The notes: generated by a model not told the origin, from the sequence alone. A DNA stretch of 64,000 nt from Xenorhabdus eapokensis (GCF_001908105.1 NZ_MKGQ01000009.1:80232-144231); one strand, 5' to 3'; numbered from the stretch's first letter, positions 28,521 through 40,391 are shown. Program-made: numbers and translations.

Positions 28521-28549
28521 ACAGGATGAGTGATTTATGCTCATCCTGT
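28521..28549 (+). terminator. Terminator-like hairpin after satP
   Basis: Perfect 10-bp stem ACAGGATGAG/CTCATCCTGT with a 9-nt loop, 11 bp after the satP stop. There is no T run on the plus strand, so termination may be partial. Confidence 0.55.
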
Positions 28550-28769
28550 ACTTGACTCATTCCCCTAATCCTACAGCAGTAATCACTTTTCTACCGTGTT
28601 AACTCAGGGAAAGAGGCGTGAGTCATGACCTTGCAGCTCAGACAGCCGGAAGTTGTCACAAGCAATGGCACGTCAGTCAATCGCCAGCGCTGTGTATAGC
28701 ATTGCCAAATAAGTTGTTCAGAGAAATGAGCCTACCGGATATCTAAGGCAGGCGACAATAAACATAACT

Positions 28770-28840
28770 GAACCGCCGCATACGGACCCGTATGTACGGT
28801 GGTGTGGGAGGAGGCTAATCGTGAGATTAGCCCCTATCCC
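28770..28840 (+). mobile_element. Group II intron 3' remnant (domains V and VI)
   Basis: Two adjoining hairpins fit the 3' end of a bacterial group II intron on the plus strand. The first starts GAACCGCC and pairs ACCGCCGCATACG with CGTATGTACGGTGGT around a short loop, as domain V. The second pairs GGCTAATC with GATTAGCC around GTGA, then runs into CCCTATCCC, as domain VI and the intron end. No reverse transcriptase frame and no GUGYG 5' end could be found in the 342-bp gap; the stretch 28610-28769 may be a shrunken intron body but is not recognisable. The remnant sits at a synteny break between satP and dapD. Confidence 0.7.
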
Positions 28841-28852
28841 AATTTTCTAAAT

Positions 28853-29677
28853 TTAATCAATATTTCTTAGCAGTTCATTAAGACCGACTTTACCACGGGT
28901 CTTAGCATCAACCTTTTTCACGATAACCGCGCAATACAGGCTATAGCGGCCATCTTGCGACGGAAGATTACCGGATACGACGACGGAACCCGCGGGTACG
29001 CGACCATAATGGATTTCGCCGGTTTCGCGATCATAAATCTTGGTACTTTGGCCGATGTAAACACCCATTGAGATCACAGAGCCTTCTTCTACGATAACGC
29101 CTTCTACAATCTCAGAGCGGGCGCCGATAAAGCAATTGTCTTCAATGATGGTTGGGTTGGCTTGCAAGGGTTCCAGGACACCGCCAATACCAACCCCACC
29201 GGATAAGTGAACATTTTTACCGATCTGAGCACAGGAGCCGACTGTTGCCCAAGTGTCTACCATTGTGCCTTCATCCACGTAAGCACCAAGGTTGACGTAA
29301 GAGGGCATCAATACGGTATTACGGGCGATATAAGCGCCCTGACGGACAGCCGCAGGAGGCACGACACGGAATCCTTCTTCTTCAAAACGTACCTGATCGT
29401 AGTCAGCAAATTTCATCGGAACTTTGTCGAAATAGCGGCTTTCAGCACCTTCCATCACTTGGTTGTCATTAATGCGGAAGGAGAGCAATACCGCTTTTTT
29501 CAGCCATTGATGAGTTACCCACTCTCCGTCGATTTTTTCAGCAACACGCAATTTGCCGCTGTCCAGCATTTGAATAACCTGATTAATGGCATCGCGGGTT
29601 GCACTATCAACGGTTGTTGGGGTGATGTTAACGCGGTTTTCAAATGCATTTTCGATAGTCGTTTGTAATTGCTGCAT
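28853..29677 (-). CDS. dapD: 2,3,4,5-tetrahydropyridine-2,6-dicarboxylate N-succinyltransferase
   Basis: A 274-residue enzyme of the succinylase branch of lysine/diaminopimelate synthesis, transferring succinyl from succinyl-CoA to THDP. The N-terminal helical domain is followed by a left-handed beta-helix with hexapeptide repeats (about 100-240: [28 protein letters not shown]). Length equals E. coli DapD. It starts 13 bp after the glnD stop and is probably co-transcribed with it. Confidence 0.98.
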   Translation of the reverse strand: MQQLQTTIENAFENRVNITPTTVDSATRDAINQVIQMLDSGKLRVAEKIDGEWVTHQWLKKAVLLSFRINDNQVMEGAESRYFDKVPMKFADYDQVRFEEEGFRVVPPAAVRQGAYIARNTVLMPSYVNLGAYVDEGTMVDTWATVGSCAQIGKNVHLSGGVGIGGVLEPLQANPTIIEDNCFIGARSEIVEGVIVEEGSVISMGVYIGQSTKIYDRETGEIHYGRVPAGSVVVSGNLPSQDGRYSLYCAVIVKKVDAKTRGKVGLNELLRNID

Positions 29678-29690
29678 AAGTATGCGGTTC

Positions 29691-32369
29691 CTAATTTCTG
29701 TTAAGAGAATCTTGTTGTAGTTTATCCTGTGTATCGAGGGCTTCTGTCAACCTTTCTGATAATTCATCCTTTATTTTTTTATGTAATGCGTTTTGATCTT
29801 TATCCGCTAATACAAAAAAGTCTTCCACACGTTCACCAATGGTCGTAATACGGGCTCCATGTAAGAAAACACCCAATTCGGCAAAAATATTACCTACCCG
29901 TGCCAATAATCCTGGCTGATCCAATGCAACCAACTCCATATAAGTACGGCGAGCATTTTTTGTCGGTAAAAAGTTAACTTTGGTTGGGACATTAAAATGG
30001 CGCAGCTTGGCGGGAAGGTTGCGTGCCTTGAGTACTTTAGGATGTGGATCGTTCACGACTTTCAATAAGGCACGGCGGGTAGGTTCGTGACGATCAAATG
30101 CCAACGGATGGCCGTTAGGATCTAAAATAACAAAGGTATCCATCGCCATTTCATCGCGATTGGTGAAGATTTGGGCATCATGGACACTTAAATTACGTTT
30201 GTCCAATTCCCCCACAACGGCGGCAAAAAGCGAAGGGCGATCTTGGCACCAAATAAAAATTTCTGTGCCACCGTGAGAGAATGCGGTACTGATCAAAACC
30301 ATGGGTTCCTGGGCGGGGTGATGGATTAAGTGGCTGGCGTGCCACGCTAATTGATCAGGGGTATGGCGCAGAAAATAATCGGCATGACAACGGCTCCAGA
30401 TATTGTGTAAACGCTGCTCGTCGATATTTTCTTGGCGCAGAAGAGCTAATGCTTGCAAGCGATTGTTACGGATACGTTCCCGTAAATCAGGGGTATTTTG
30501 AATACCTTGGCGCAATTGGGTTTCAGTAGCGAAATAGAGTTCACGTATCAGGCTCTGTTTCCAGCTATTCCACAGTTTAGCGTTAGTAGCACAAATATCT
30601 GCGACGGTCAGGCAGACTAAGTAATTAAGGCGGTTTTGATTTTTAACCTGGCTGGCAAATTGTTGGATAATTTCTGGATCTTGAATATCCCGCCGCTGTG
30701 CAGTCACTGACATCAGCAGATGGTCGCGAACCAGCCATTCCACCAATTCAGCTTCGTGGTTTGTCAGGCCATGCTGTTGTGCGAAAACGAAGGCATCTTT
30801 AGCACCCAGCTCAGAATGATCGCCATTGCGACCTTTGGCAATATCATGGAAAAAAGCCGCCAGCCGCAATAACTCTGGTTGCGGCAGACGTGGATAAATT
30901 TCAACACACAGGGGATGGATCACACGGTTGTTTTCATCGGCAAAACTTTCCAGTTTTTGCAGTACGCGGATGGTGTGTTCATCAACGGTATAAGCATGAA
31001 AAAGGTCAAATTGCATCTGACCAACAATATGACTCCAAAATGGCATATAAGCCCCTAAGACACTATGCAGGTGCATTGGGAGTAGCGCCCCAGTAACAGC
31101 ATGGGGATGGCGCAGAATATCCATGAAAATTTTTCGTGCTTCGGGGAGTTCACACAGCGGAATCGTCAGATTTCTCCGCGCATAGCGAAGCTGGCGCAAT
31201 GTCGTGGAATAGATCCCTTCAATTTCCCGATGTTCAGCCATGTGATAAAACATTCTCAATATTGAAGTGGGATCATGGCTAAACAGCGTTTCATCAATGA
31301 GATCGATACGGTTTCCCCGCAATTGAAACTCAGCGTTAAGGGTTCGTGGTTTCTCATTGGGTTGCAGCGCCAAGATGGCCTCATTAAACAGTTGCAGCAG
31401 CATGTTATTTAGTTCACTGACGCGGCGGGTCATACGATAGAAATCTTTCATCATTCGCTCGACAGGCTGATTTCTTTCTCCTTCGTAGCCGAGTAGTTGG
31501 GCAACACTAAACTGACGTTCGAATAGCAATCGGTTATCGTAACGGGTAACAACCAAATGAAGCGCAAAACGGATACGCCAGAGAAAATTCTGACATTCGT
31601 TCAATTCATTGCGTTCTTCCTGAGTCAGGAAACCAAAATTAACCATTTCATCTAAGGAAGTGGCACCAAAATGGCGATGAGCAACCCAAAGTAACGTGTG
31701 GATATCGCGTAGCCCCCCTGGGCTGCTTTTGATATCGGGTTCCAGATTGTAACTGGTGCTGTGATAGCGTTGATGGCGTTCTTGTTGTTCAGTAATTTTG
31801 GCTGCGAAAAATTGGGCAGATGGCCAGAAATCATCACTGAAAATATATTTCTGCAAGCGTAGAAATAGCGGTAAGTCCCCACAAATTAAGCGAGATTCAA
31901 TGAGGTTAGTTGCGATAGTCGGGTCGGAAAGCCCTTTTTGCTGGCATTCTTTGAATGTCCTGACACTGTGGCCGACTTCAAGGTGAATATCCCAAAGTAG
32001 GGCAATAAACTGCCCAAGACGAGTTGATTGCGCTTCAGTCAATGGCGATTCGCTCAGAATCAATAGGTCAATGTCAGAGAGAGGATGTAATTCGCGGCGA
32101 CCATAGCCACCCACCGCAATCAGGGAAAAGGAAGCGATCTGATCAAATCCCTGTTCCTGCCATAATCGCTTAAGAAGTTGATCAATATAGTCACTGCGGG
32201 TGTGAATCAGTGCATCCGGTGAGATCCCTGCCTTGAATGCGTGCTCAAGCCATAGCTGGAATTCATCAATATGCTGTTTTAGGGCAGGAAATTGCAGATC
32301 ATCGTGGGAAAATTCCACAGGAGAAAGGGGCGGAACGGGTGCTTGCGCTAAGGAGATATCAACCGGCAT
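29691..32369 (-). CDS. glnD: Bifunctional uridylyltransferase / uridylyl-removing enzyme
   Basis: An 892-residue nitrogen sensor that adds UMP to the PII proteins GlnB/GlnK under nitrogen limitation and removes it when glutamine is high. Domains: nucleotidyltransferase with V-G-G-Y-G-R-R-E-L (86-94) and D-I-D (99-101); the HD domain with F-F-H-D-I-A-K-G-R near residue 507, which does the removal; and two C-terminal ACT domains (about 705-780 and 810-885) that bind glutamine. It is in the conserved order map-glnD-dapD, all on the minus strand. Confidence 0.97.
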   Translation of the reverse strand: MPVDISLAQAPVPPLSPVEFSHDDLQFPALKQHIDEFQLWLEHAFKAGISPDALIHTRSDYIDQLLKRLWQEQGFDQIASFSLIAVGGYGRRELHPLSDIDLLILSESPLTEAQSTRLGQFIALLWDIHLEVGHSVRTFKECQQKGLSDPTIATNLIESRLICGDLPLFLRLQKYIFSDDFWPSAQFFAAKITEQQERHQRYHSTSYNLEPDIKSSPGGLRDIHTLLWVAHRHFGATSLDEMVNFGFLTQEERNELNECQNFLWRIRFALHLVVTRYDNRLLFERQFSVAQLLGYEGERNQPVERMMKDFYRMTRRVSELNNMLLQLFNEAILALQPNEKPRTLNAEFQLRGNRIDLIDETLFSHDPTSILRMFYHMAEHREIEGIYSTTLRQLRYARRNLTIPLCELPEARKIFMDILRHPHAVTGALLPMHLHSVLGAYMPFWSHIVGQMQFDLFHAYTVDEHTIRVLQKLESFADENNRVIHPLCVEIYPRLPQPELLRLAAFFHDIAKGRNGDHSELGAKDAFVFAQQHGLTNHEAELVEWLVRDHLLMSVTAQRRDIQDPEIIQQFASQVKNQNRLNYLVCLTVADICATNAKLWNSWKQSLIRELYFATETQLRQGIQNTPDLRERIRNNRLQALALLRQENIDEQRLHNIWSRCHADYFLRHTPDQLAWHASHLIHHPAQEPMVLISTAFSHGGTEIFIWCQDRPSLFAAVVGELDKRNLSVHDAQIFTNRDEMAMDTFVILDPNGHPLAFDRHEPTRRALLKVVNDPHPKVLKARNLPAKLRHFNVPTKVNFLPTKNARRTYMELVALDQPGLLARVGNIFAELGVFLHGARITTIGERVEDFFVLADKDQNALHKKIKDELSERLTEALDTQDKLQQDSLNRN

Positions 32370-32465
32370 ATGCAGAAACCTATTTTGAGAAAGCCCGCGA
32401 GGAAGCAGACTATGGTGACCAGATTACTGAGAAAACTATAGGATGAACAGGGTATTATTGACAGA

Positions 32466-32505
32466 GATAAAAGCTCCCCGTGAGTTGAAGATAGTAGGGA
32501 GCTTA
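32466..32505 (-). terminator. map terminator
   Basis: AAGCTCCC (32471-32478) pairs with GGGAGCTT (32497-32504); on the minus strand the stem runs into TTTTAT. It is 35 bp after the map stop and separates map from glnD. Confidence 0.75.
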
Positions 32506-32539
32506 TTGATTAAATTTAATAAATTGCGTTAGCTGGTAA

Positions 32540-33337
32540 TTATGCGTTCACTAATACCGCTGAGATATGTGCTTCTTCTTCTTGGCGCAATGTCATGATT
32601 TCGCAACCATTATCGGTAACGACAATCGTGTGCTCGTACTGTGCAGACCACCCGCGATCTTTGGTTTTCACTGTCCAGCCATCTTTCATGGAGCGGATAC
32701 GAAAATCACCGGCGTTGACCATCGGCTCAATGGTGAATGCCATGCCTTTTTGCAATACCACACCGCCATCATCAGCATCATAATGCAGAACATGAGGTTC
32801 TTCGTGGAAGCCTCTGCCGATACCGTGGCCGCAGTATTCGCGGACAACAGAGTAATCGTGACTTTCGACAAACTGCTGAATTGCCTTGCCAATGGTACGC
32901 AGACGGATGCCAGGCTTCACCATTTTCAGGGCAAGGTACAAGCTTTCTTGAGTGACGCGGCACAGGCGCTCACCTTGAATGGTTGGCTTGCCGACAATAA
33001 ACATTTTAGAAGTATCACCGTGAAACTCATCTTTGATGACTGTCACGTCAATATTGACGATATCACCTTCTTTCAGAACCTTATCATCGCTTGGAATACC
33101 GTGGCAAACCACATCATTGACGGAGATACATACGGATTTAGGAAATCCGTGGTAGCCCAGACACGCCGAGATGGCCTGTTGTTGTTCGGTAATATGCTTG
33201 TGGCAGATACGATCAAGTTCACCTGTAGTGACACCAGCCTTAACATAAGGCGCAATCATTTCCAGAACTTCGGCGGCCAGACGTCCGGCAACCCGCATTT
33301 TCTGAATGTCTTCTTCTGTTTTGATAGAGATAGCCAT
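32540..33337 (-). CDS. map: Methionine aminopeptidase, type I
   Basis: A 265-residue enzyme that removes the initiator Met from nascent proteins. With the start at 33337 (M-A-I-S-I-K) the metal ligands fall near the E. coli positions: His79 (C-H-G), Asp97 (N-I-D-V), Asp108 (G-D-T-S), His171 region (C-G-H-G-I-G-R-G-F-H) and Glu in F-T-I-E-P and Y-E-H-T-I-V. It is divergent from rpsB, the standard enterobacterial arrangement. Confidence 0.98.
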   Translation of the reverse strand: MAISIKTEEDIQKMRVAGRLAAEVLEMIAPYVKAGVTTGELDRICHKHITEQQQAISACLGYHGFPKSVCISVNDVVCHGIPSDDKVLKEGDIVNIDVTVIKDEFHGDTSKMFIVGKPTIQGERLCRVTQESLYLALKMVKPGIRLRTIGKAIQQFVESHDYSVVREYCGHGIGRGFHEEPHVLHYDADDGGVVLQKGMAFTIEPMVNAGDFRIRSMKDGWTVKTKDRGWSAQYEHTIVVTDNGCEIMTLRQEEEAHISAVLVNA

Positions 33338-33448
33338 GAAATGGATCCATTTAAGTCGGAAAATCACCGACTACTTGATATTAATTAAGGAAAGTGTTGT
33401 CGGTAATGGTATCAGCCCACTGAATGGATGCCAATATAACCCACATTA

Positions 33449-33493
33449 GTAGCTGTAATAAACGTAGTTGTAACAAACATAGCTGTAACAAAT
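33449..33493. repeat. Three tandem 15-bp repeats between map and rpsB
   Basis: Units at 33449-33463, 33464-33478 and 33479-33493 share the pattern RTAGYTGTAAYAAAY. They differ at only a few positions. The array lies in the 400-bp divergent spacer between map and rpsB, upstream of the presumed rpsB promoter, and has no coding role. Confidence 0.85.
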
Positions 33494-33639
33494 ATTGGAG
33501 TCTGGTGGTGGTTTATGGTATAAAGCGCGCCGGTATTCTGCGTAATTGTTTCTGATGTGAGGCAATTCGTCAGGGATACTAAATAAACTCATTATGTGTA
33601 AATAACACACACGGATCGGCACATACACCGGGGTGCTCT

Positions 33640-34464
<825 letters not shown>

Positions 34465-34522
34465 TAAGGCCTGCTCATTTTGTTTGAGCCCTTATTAACC
34501 AGGTATTGAAATATATTGGTTA

Positions 34523-34545
34523 GGGGGCCTGTTATGGCCCCCTTT
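34523..34545 (+). terminator. rpsB-tsf intergenic attenuator
   Basis: Stem GGGGGCC (34523-34529) / GGCCCCC (34536-34542) with loop TGTTAT and a short TTT. A partial terminator here would give more S2 than EF-Ts transcripts, as is known for the E. coli operon. Confidence 0.75.
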
Positions 34546-34632
34546 ACCTATCTGGTATAGAACTATTATCTGATATAGAACTTTCCACGCGGAATATTAT
34601 CTTCCCGCGAGACACATCGAGGAATAAAACAA

Positions 34633-35490
34633 ATGGCTGACATTACCGCTGCTCTGGTAAAAGAACTGCGTGAGCGTACTGGCGCAGGCATGATGGAATG
34701 TAAAAAAGCACTGGTTGAAGCAAATGGTGATATCGAACTGGCTATCGATAACATGCGTAAATCAGGTCAGGCAAAAGCGGCTAAGAAAGCAGGCCGTGTT
34801 GCTGCTGAAGGTGTTATTCTGGTTGAAGTTGCGGCTGATGCTAAATTCGCAGCTATCGTTGAACTGAACTGTGAAACTGACTTCGTTGCTAAAGATTCTG
34901 GCTTCCTGGCGTTCGGTAAAGAAGTTATCACTTCTGTTATGGCAGACAAAAACGCTGACATCGATGCACTGAAAGCGAAGTTCGAAGAACAGCGTACTGG
35001 CCTGGTAGCGAAAATTGGTGAGAACATCAATATCCGTCGCGTTGCTATTCTGGAAGGTGAAGCGGTTGGTTCTTACCTGCACGGTTCCCGTATCGGCGTT
35101 CTGGTTGCTGCTGAAGGCGCAAACGAAGAACTGATCAAACACGTCGCAATGCACGTTGCGGCAAGCAAGCCAGAATATGTGAACCCAACTGACGTTCCTG
35201 CTGACGTTGTTGAGCGTGAGCATCAGATCCAGTTGGACATCGCAATGCAGTCTGGCAAGCCTCGCGAAATCGCAGAGAAAATGGTTTCTGGCCGTATGAA
35301 CAAATTCACCGGCGAAATCTCTCTGACTGGTCAGAACTTCGTGATGGACCCAAGCAAATCTGTTGGCGATCTGCTGAAAGAAAACAATGCTAACGTTATC
35401 AACTTCATCCGTTTTGAAGTTGGTGAAGGTATTGAGAAAGTTGAAGCTGATTTCGCAGCAGAAGTTGCTGCAATGAGCAAACAGTCTTAA
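34633..35490 (+). CDS. tsf: Elongation factor Ts
   Basis: A 285-residue guanine nucleotide exchange factor for EF-Tu. The N-terminal UBA-like domain contains [14 protein letters not shown] (15-28); the conserved exchange motif T-D-F-V-A-K lies near residue 80, and the coiled-coil/subdomain C follow. Two transcripts are likely: read-through from rpsB and a possible own promoter in the 168-bp spacer. Confidence 0.99.
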   Translation: MADITAALVKELRERTGAGMMECKKALVEANGDIELAIDNMRKSGQAKAAKKAGRVAAEGVILVEVAADAKFAAIVELNCETDFVAKDSGFLAFGKEVITSVMADKNADIDALKAKFEEQRTGLVAKIGENINIRRVAILEGEAVGSYLHGSRIGVLVAAEGANEELIKHVAMHVAASKPEYVNPTDVPADVVEREHQIQLDIAMQSGKPREIAEKMVSGRMNKFTGEISLTGQNFVMDPSKSVGDLLKENNANVINFIRFEVGEGIEKVEADFAAEVAAMSKQS

Positions 35491-35502
35491 TTTTCTTAAA
35501 CG

Positions 35503-35528
35503 GAGCCGCCGGTTGGCGGTTCTGTTTT
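35503..35528 (+). terminator. tsf terminator
   Basis: GAGCCGCC (35503-35510) pairs with GGCGGTTC (35515-35522) around loop GGTT, followed by a T-rich stretch; it begins about 12 bp after the stop. Confidence 0.8.
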
Positions 35529-35633
35529 ATCTCATGATGAATTTTTACATCTGGGCTGTATAGCGTGGATGTGTAGTAGTTGAGTAAATCATAATCTATC
35601 CCCAATATCCTTATCTGCTTAGGACTGAACACC

Positions 35634-36362
35634 ATGGCAACCAATGCAAAACCCGTATATCAGAGAATCCTGCTTAAGCTCAGTGGAGAAGCCCTGCAAG
35701 GCGCAGAAGGTTTTGGTATCGACGCCAGTGTCTTAGACCGCATGGCTCAGGAAATCAAAGAACTGGTTGAGCTGGGTATTCAAGTCGGTGTCGTTATTGG
35801 AGGAGGTAACCTGTTTCGTGGAGCCGGTTTGGCCGAAGCAGGAATGAACCGTGTAGTAGGCGACCACATGGGCATGTTGGCGACGGTGATGAATGGTCTG
35901 GCAATGCGTGATGCTTTGCACCGCGCCTATGTGAACGCTCGTTTGATGTCTGCCATTCCACTGAATGGCGTATGTGACAATTATAGCTGGGCTGAGGCGA
36001 TAAGCTTACTGCGTCACGGTCGTGTTGTTATTTTCTCTGCGGGTACTGGCAATCCGTTCTTTACGACCGATTCCGCTGCATGTCTGCGTGGCATTGAAAT
36101 CGAAGCGGATGTTGTGTTAAAAGCAACCAAAGTTGATGGCGTTTACTCTGCTGATCCTGCAAAAGATCCTGAAGCCGTTCTCTACAATAAGCTCACTTAT
36201 CAAGAAGTATTGGAGCGTGAATTGAAAGTGATGGATCTGGCGGCCTTTACGCTGGCTCGTGACCATAACCTGCCAATTCGTGTCTTTAATATGAACAAAC
36301 CAGGCGCACTTCGTCGTGTTGTGATGGGGGAAAGTGAAGGTACGTTGATTTTTCACGACTGA
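35634..36362 (+). CDS. pyrH: Uridylate (UMP) kinase
   Basis: A 242-residue amino-acid-kinase-fold enzyme that makes UDP from UMP and is controlled by GTP and UTP. Characteristic stretches: [13 protein letters not shown] (about 11-23), [10 protein letters not shown] (54-63), and the C-terminal [12 protein letters not shown]. It keeps the order tsf-pyrH-frr. Confidence 0.98.
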   Translation: MATNAKPVYQRILLKLSGEALQGAEGFGIDASVLDRMAQEIKELVELGIQVGVVIGGGNLFRGAGLAEAGMNRVVGDHMGMLATVMNGLAMRDALHRAYVNARLMSAIPLNGVCDNYSWAEAISLLRHGRVVIFSAGTGNPFFTTDSAACLRGIEIEADVVLKATKVDGVYSADPAKDPEAVLYNKLTYQEVLERELKVMDLAAFTLARDHNLPIRVFNMNKPGALRRVVMGESEGTLIFHD

Positions 36363-36549
36363 TTTTTCACCGTTCGTGCTCAGAGACATGGGTGAAATTT
36401 GACGGTATGATCAGCGTCCTGATGCGCCAAATTTAATGACACAGGGTCACATATGTCGTAGCGTGTTCGGTTCATTTATCTATGATTTACGCAATCTATG
36501 ACTTATACAATGTGGCCTAAAAAATAACCATCTCCCAAGGGTTTGTAAC

Positions 36550-37107
36550 GTGATTAATGAAATCAAGAAAGACGCACAAGACCGCATGGAAAAAAGCGTC
36601 GAAGCACTGAAAAATCAAATTAGCAAGGTTCGTACTGGCCGTGCTTCTCCTAGCCTGTTGGATGGCATCAGCGTTGAGTATTATGGCGCTGCGACTCCAT
36701 TGCGCCAGATTGCAAACGTCGTTGCAGAAGATGCCCGCACTTTGGCAATCACCGTATTTGATCGTTCTATGACTGCGGCGGTTGAAAAGGCGATTATGGC
36801 TTCTGATCTGGGTCTGAACCCATCTTCTGCCGGAACCATTATTCGTGTTCCATTGCCACCACTGACAGAAGAGCGCCGTAAAGATCTCATTAAAGTTGTG
36901 CGTGGAGAAGCGGAACAAGGTCGTGTCTCCATCCGTAACATTCGCCGTGATGCGAACGATAAGGTCAAGGCACTGTTGAAAGACAAAGAAATCAGTGAAG
37001 ATGAAGAACGTCGTTCACAAGATGACATTCAGAAACTGACTGACAGCTTCATTAAGAAAATTGATGAGGTGCTGGCTAATAAAGAAACTGAGTTGATGGA
37101 TTTCTAA
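36550..37107 (+). CDS. frr: Ribosome recycling factor
   Basis: A 185-residue L-shaped protein that, with EF-G, splits post-termination ribosomes. The start is GTG (V-I-N-E-I), as in E. coli, with AAGGG nearby. Conserved blocks: [12 protein letters not shown] (about 29-40), [19 protein letters not shown] and R-R-D-A-N-D-K. A terminator follows. Confidence 0.98.
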   Translation: MINEIKKDAQDRMEKSVEALKNQISKVRTGRASPSLLDGISVEYYGAATPLRQIANVVAEDARTLAITVFDRSMTAAVEKAIMASDLGLNPSSAGTIIRVPLPPLTEERRKDLIKVVRGEAEQGRVSIRNIRRDANDKVKALLKDKEISEDEERRSQDDIQKLTDSFIKKIDEVLANKETELMDF

Positions 37108-37124
37108 TTGCCGCTTCATGCATA

Positions 37125-37153
37125 CAACGCCGCAGCTCTTGCGGCGTTGTTCT
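37125..37153 (+). terminator. frr terminator
   Basis: Perfect 10-bp stem CAACGCCGCA (37125-37134) / TGCGGCGTTG (37140-37149), loop GCTCT, then TTCTT. Confidence 0.88.
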
Positions 37154-37291
37154 TATCCTGGATATTACACTTCGTATCACATTTCTTTCTCAAGCGATGG
37201 ACATAGCGATCTGCACCGCTCAAACTATGACAATTTTCTGTTGCGATTTTCCATTACAATTTTATATCAGTAGCATACTTAGAGTATTAAA

Positions 37292-38488
37292 ATGAAACGG
37301 TTAACTATTCTTGGCTCAACGGGTTCGATTGGGAAAAGTACGCTTTCTGTTGTCCGCAATAACCCGGAAAAATTCAGTGTCGTCGCACTGGTTGCTGGGA
37401 AAAATATTGAAGTCATGGCACAGCAATGTTTGGAATTCCACCCACAATATGCAGCAATGGCAGATGAGCCGTCAGCAAAAGCGCTGCGCCAGTTATTGCA
37501 GGAGCAAGGAAGCCAAACTGAAGTGTTGTTTGGTAAAGACGCTATTTGTGATTTAGCTGCATTGGAAGACGTCGATCAAGTCATGTCAGCCATTGTTGGC
37601 GTCGCCGGTTTATTACCGACGTTAGCCGCTATCCGCAAGGGCAAACAAGTTTTGCTGGCTAACAAAGAATCTTTGATTACCAGTGGCCGTCTGTTTATGG
37701 ATGCGGTTGTGCAATATAAAGCGCAATTGTTGCCAATTGATAGCGAACATAATGCCATTTTCCAAAGTCTGCCGGAGGAGGTTCAACATAACCTTGGCAA
37801 GGCAAACTTAAAAGATCAGGGTATTTCCAGCATTATCCTGACGGGATCGGGCGGACCATTCCGCAAGACGCCTTTGGCGAAGCTGCCCAATGTGACTCCA
37901 GATGAAGCATGTGCTCATCCTATCTGGTCAATGGGACGCAAAATTTCGGTTGATTCTGCTACCATGATGAACAAGGGATTGGAATATATCGAAGCGCGTT
38001 ACCTGTTCAATGCATCAGCAGATGAGATGGAAGTATTATTGCATCCCCAATCGATTATTCATTCGATGGTTCGTTATCAGGATGGCAGCATCATCGCGCA
38101 ACTGGGAACGCAGGATATGTGTACCCCAATCGCTTATGCGATGGCTTATCCTAATCGTATTCCATCTGGGGCAAAGCCATTAGATTTTACTGAATTGAGC
38201 ATGCTCACTTTTGAATCTCTGGATTATCAGCGTTATCCTTGTTTGAAACTGGCGATTGAGGCTTGTCACCAGGGACAGGCGGCAACAACGGCGTTGAATG
38301 CAGCAAATGAAGAAACCGTTGATGTTTTTTTGCAAGGTGGAATCCGTTTCACAGATATTGCGACAATCAATCGGTTGGTGGTTGAAAAAGTAAATTTATC
38401 TGAACCTCAAAGTATCGAAGAAGTCTTAGAAATCGATAACATAGCGAGGCTCTTAGCGAAAGAAGCCATAAGCACCTTTGCCAAATAG
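37292..38488 (+). CDS. dxr: 1-deoxy-D-xylulose-5-phosphate reductoisomerase
   Basis: A 398-residue NADPH- and metal-dependent enzyme making MEP, the committed step of the pathway whose last enzyme (ispH) is also in this window. The nucleotide motif L-G-S-T-G-S-I-G is at residues 7-14; [22 protein letters not shown] and M-N-K-G-L-E give the metal and substrate sites. Length equals E. coli Dxr/IspC. Confidence 0.98.
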   Translation: MKRLTILGSTGSIGKSTLSVVRNNPEKFSVVALVAGKNIEVMAQQCLEFHPQYAAMADEPSAKALRQLLQEQGSQTEVLFGKDAICDLAALEDVDQVMSAIVGVAGLLPTLAAIRKGKQVLLANKESLITSGRLFMDAVVQYKAQLLPIDSEHNAIFQSLPEEVQHNLGKANLKDQGISSIILTGSGGPFRKTPLAKLPNVTPDEACAHPIWSMGRKISVDSATMMNKGLEYIEARYLFNASADEMEVLLHPQSIIHSMVRYQDGSIIAQLGTQDMCTPIAYAMAYPNRIPSGAKPLDFTELSMLTFESLDYQRYPCLKLAIEACHQGQAATTALNAANEETVDVFLQGGIRFTDIATINRLVVEKVNLSEPQSIEEVLEIDNIARLLAKEAISTFAK

Positions 38489-38653
38489 CAAGTTTTCTTG
38501 ATAAGTATAGGTTTGCGTTTTGGCAAATGATATAGTTCGCGGGTAAATTACAGTTGCTATAATAGCCGTTTTAATTATCGGGTGCCTGCATGTTAACACA
38601 GGTAAGCGTAGGCATATCAAAGACAAAGGCTTTCATTCAGTCGTGCCAGAAAT

Positions 38654-38698
38654 AGCCGTGCTATCCGTGGTAATTGTTGACACGTGACACGGCTTTTT
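38654..38698 (+). terminator. Probable terminator between dxr and uppS
   Basis: AGCCGTG (38654-38660) pairs with CACGGCT (38688-38694) and is followed by TTTT. The loop is long (27 nt), so strength is uncertain. It would separate dxr from the envelope operon beginning with uppS. Confidence 0.5.
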
Positions 38699-38756
38699 CA
38701 TGTGGAAGTGATTGAGTTTACCAAAAGTCAGCTTAGTTATTTAAGGATTATTTTGA

Positions 38757-39509
38757 GTGATATCTCCCAGTGATAGTGACTCATTGCCAACATTACCCAG
38801 ACATGTCGCCATCATTATGGATGGCAACGGTCGCTGGGCAAAAAAACGGGGCAAATTGAGAGTCTTTGGCCACCGTGCAGGAATCAAAGCTGTACGCAGT
38901 GCCGTGAGTTTTTCAGTGAAACATAATATTAACTCACTGACACTATATGCTTTTAGCAGCGAAAACTGGAATCGCCCACAGCAGGAAGTCAGTTCATTGA
39001 TGGAATTGTTTGTTTTTGCTCTCGATAATGAAGTAAAAAACCTGCATAAACACAATGTGAAATTGTCTGTGATTGGTGATATCAGTCGTTTTAGCTCACG
39101 GTTGCGGGAGCGTATCCGTCGCTCTGTTGAACTAACAGCGGACAATACCGGATTGCAGCTTAATATTGCTGCTAACTATGGTGGTCGTTGGGATCTGGTT
39201 CAGAGTTTTCAACAAATTGCTGAAAAGATTAAATCCAATGAATTGGCTCCTGAAGAGATTACCGAAGCTACAGTTGATAATTTCATCAATTTAAGTCAGC
39301 AGCCTGAAGTCGATCTGGTGATTAGAACGGGGGGTGAACATCGTATCAGTAACTTCCTGCTATGGCAGATTGCTTATGCAGAATTCTATTTTACCGATAT
39401 ACTTTGGCCTGATTTTAATGAAACTGTTTTTGAAGGTGCGATTAATGCCTTTGCCAAACGAGACCGCCGATTTGGCGGAACAACAGACGATGCCGAAGTG
39501 GGATCATAG
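38757..39509 (+). CDS. uppS: Undecaprenyl diphosphate synthase
   Basis: A 250-residue cis-prenyltransferase that makes the C55 carrier for peptidoglycan and O-antigen. Start GTG at 38757 with AAGGA 9 bp before. Motifs: I-I-M-D-G-N-G-R-W-A with the catalytic Asp, F-G-H-R-A-G, S-S-E-N-W-N-R-P, and V-I-R-T-G-G-E-H-R-I-S-N-F-L-L-W-Q near the C terminus. It begins the uppS-cdsA-rseP-bamA-skp-lpxD series; its stop is 9 bp before cdsA. Confidence 0.98.
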   Translation: MISPSDSDSLPTLPRHVAIIMDGNGRWAKKRGKLRVFGHRAGIKAVRSAVSFSVKHNINSLTLYAFSSENWNRPQQEVSSLMELFVFALDNEVKNLHKHNVKLSVIGDISRFSSRLRERIRRSVELTADNTGLQLNIAANYGGRWDLVQSFQQIAEKIKSNELAPEEITEATVDNFINLSQQPEVDLVIRTGGEHRISNFLLWQIAYAEFYFTDILWPDFNETVFEGAINAFAKRDRRFGGTTDDAEVGS

Positions 39510-39518
39510 GAGGAGAAC

Positions 39519-40382
39519 TTGCTGAAGTACCGTCTTTTAACTACGTTGATATTGATTCCGCTTGTGATTGTAGCGCTGTTTTTTCTCCCCCCAGCAGGGT
39601 TTGGGCTGGTTGTCATTGCTGTTTCAGCTCTTGCTGCCTGGGAATGGGGACAATTTGCAGGTCTCTTCACTCAAATTAAACGTATTACACTGGCTGTGTT
39701 ATTTGCTGTAGGGTTATTGGCCTTGCAGTATTCTTTGTCGGATTTTTCTCATCTCATCGAAAAACCACAAATTGCATACTTATTGTGGGCGGGCATGCTT
39801 TGGTGGATAGCCGCCATTTTATTGGTGGTGACTTATCCGGCTTCTGCTTCGATCTGGAAAGCGTCGGTTGCCTTGCGCCTGCTATTTGGGGTTCTGACTA
39901 TCGTGCCATTCTATTGTGGGATGATGGTACTGCGTACCCAGGGCTATGAAAATAATTCCTATGATGGCGCATGGTGGTTGCTGTACGTCATGCTGTTGGT
40001 ATGGGCTGCTGATTCAGGTGCTTATATTTTCGGCCGTACAATGGGTAAACATAAAATGGCTCCAAAGGTCTCCCCAGGCAAGACGCTTGAGGGGCTGGTT
40101 GGTGGGTTATTAACGGCTGCACTGATTTCGTGGTTGTTTGGTAAATTTGCCCCTGTCCGCGCGATGCCAGAACATTTGTTGCTGATTTCTACGGTGGTGG
40201 TGTTTGCCTCGGTCTTTGGTGATTTGGTTGAAAGTATGTTCAAGCGGGAATCTGGGATCAAAGACAGTAGTCAATTGATTCCAGGGCATGGCGGTGTCAT
40301 GGATAGGGTTGATAGTCTAACTGCGGCAGTTCCAGTGTTTGCTGGGCTGGTTATGTTGATTTCTTCTGGATTTACTCTCTGA
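39519..40382 (+). CDS. cdsA: Phosphatidate cytidylyltransferase (CDP-diglyceride synthase)
   Basis: A 287-residue multi-spanning inner-membrane enzyme converting phosphatidic acid to CDP-diacylglycerol. It starts with TTG, preceded by AGGAGG, giving M-L-K-Y-R-L as in E. coli. The CDP-alcohol signature lies near the C terminus: S-x-F-K-R-E-S-G-I-K-D-S-S-x-L-I-P-G-H-G-G-V-M-D-R split over residues ~240-265. The UUG start is unusual but conserved. Confidence 0.97.
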   Translation: MLKYRLLTTLILIPLVIVALFFLPPAGFGLVVIAVSALAAWEWGQFAGLFTQIKRITLAVLFAVGLLALQYSLSDFSHLIEKPQIAYLLWAGMLWWIAAILLVVTYPASASIWKASVALRLLFGVLTIVPFYCGMMVLRTQGYENNSYDGAWWLLYVMLLVWAADSGAYIFGRTMGKHKMAPKVSPGKTLEGLVGGLLTAALISWLFGKFAPVRAMPEHLLLISTVVVFASVFGDLVESMFKRESGIKDSSQLIPGHGGVMDRVDSLTAAVPVFAGLVMLISSGFTL

Positions 40383-40391
40383 AGGTACGTA

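Noticed and set aside
28661..28697. Reverse transcriptase/maturase fragment before the group II intron domains
   Set aside because: Short frames in 28610-28769 show no maturase or X-domain motifs, so only the RNA domains are called.
32567..33388. Plus-strand ORF (273 codons) over map
   Set aside because: Mirror image of map with no family signature; map is certain from its metal ligands.
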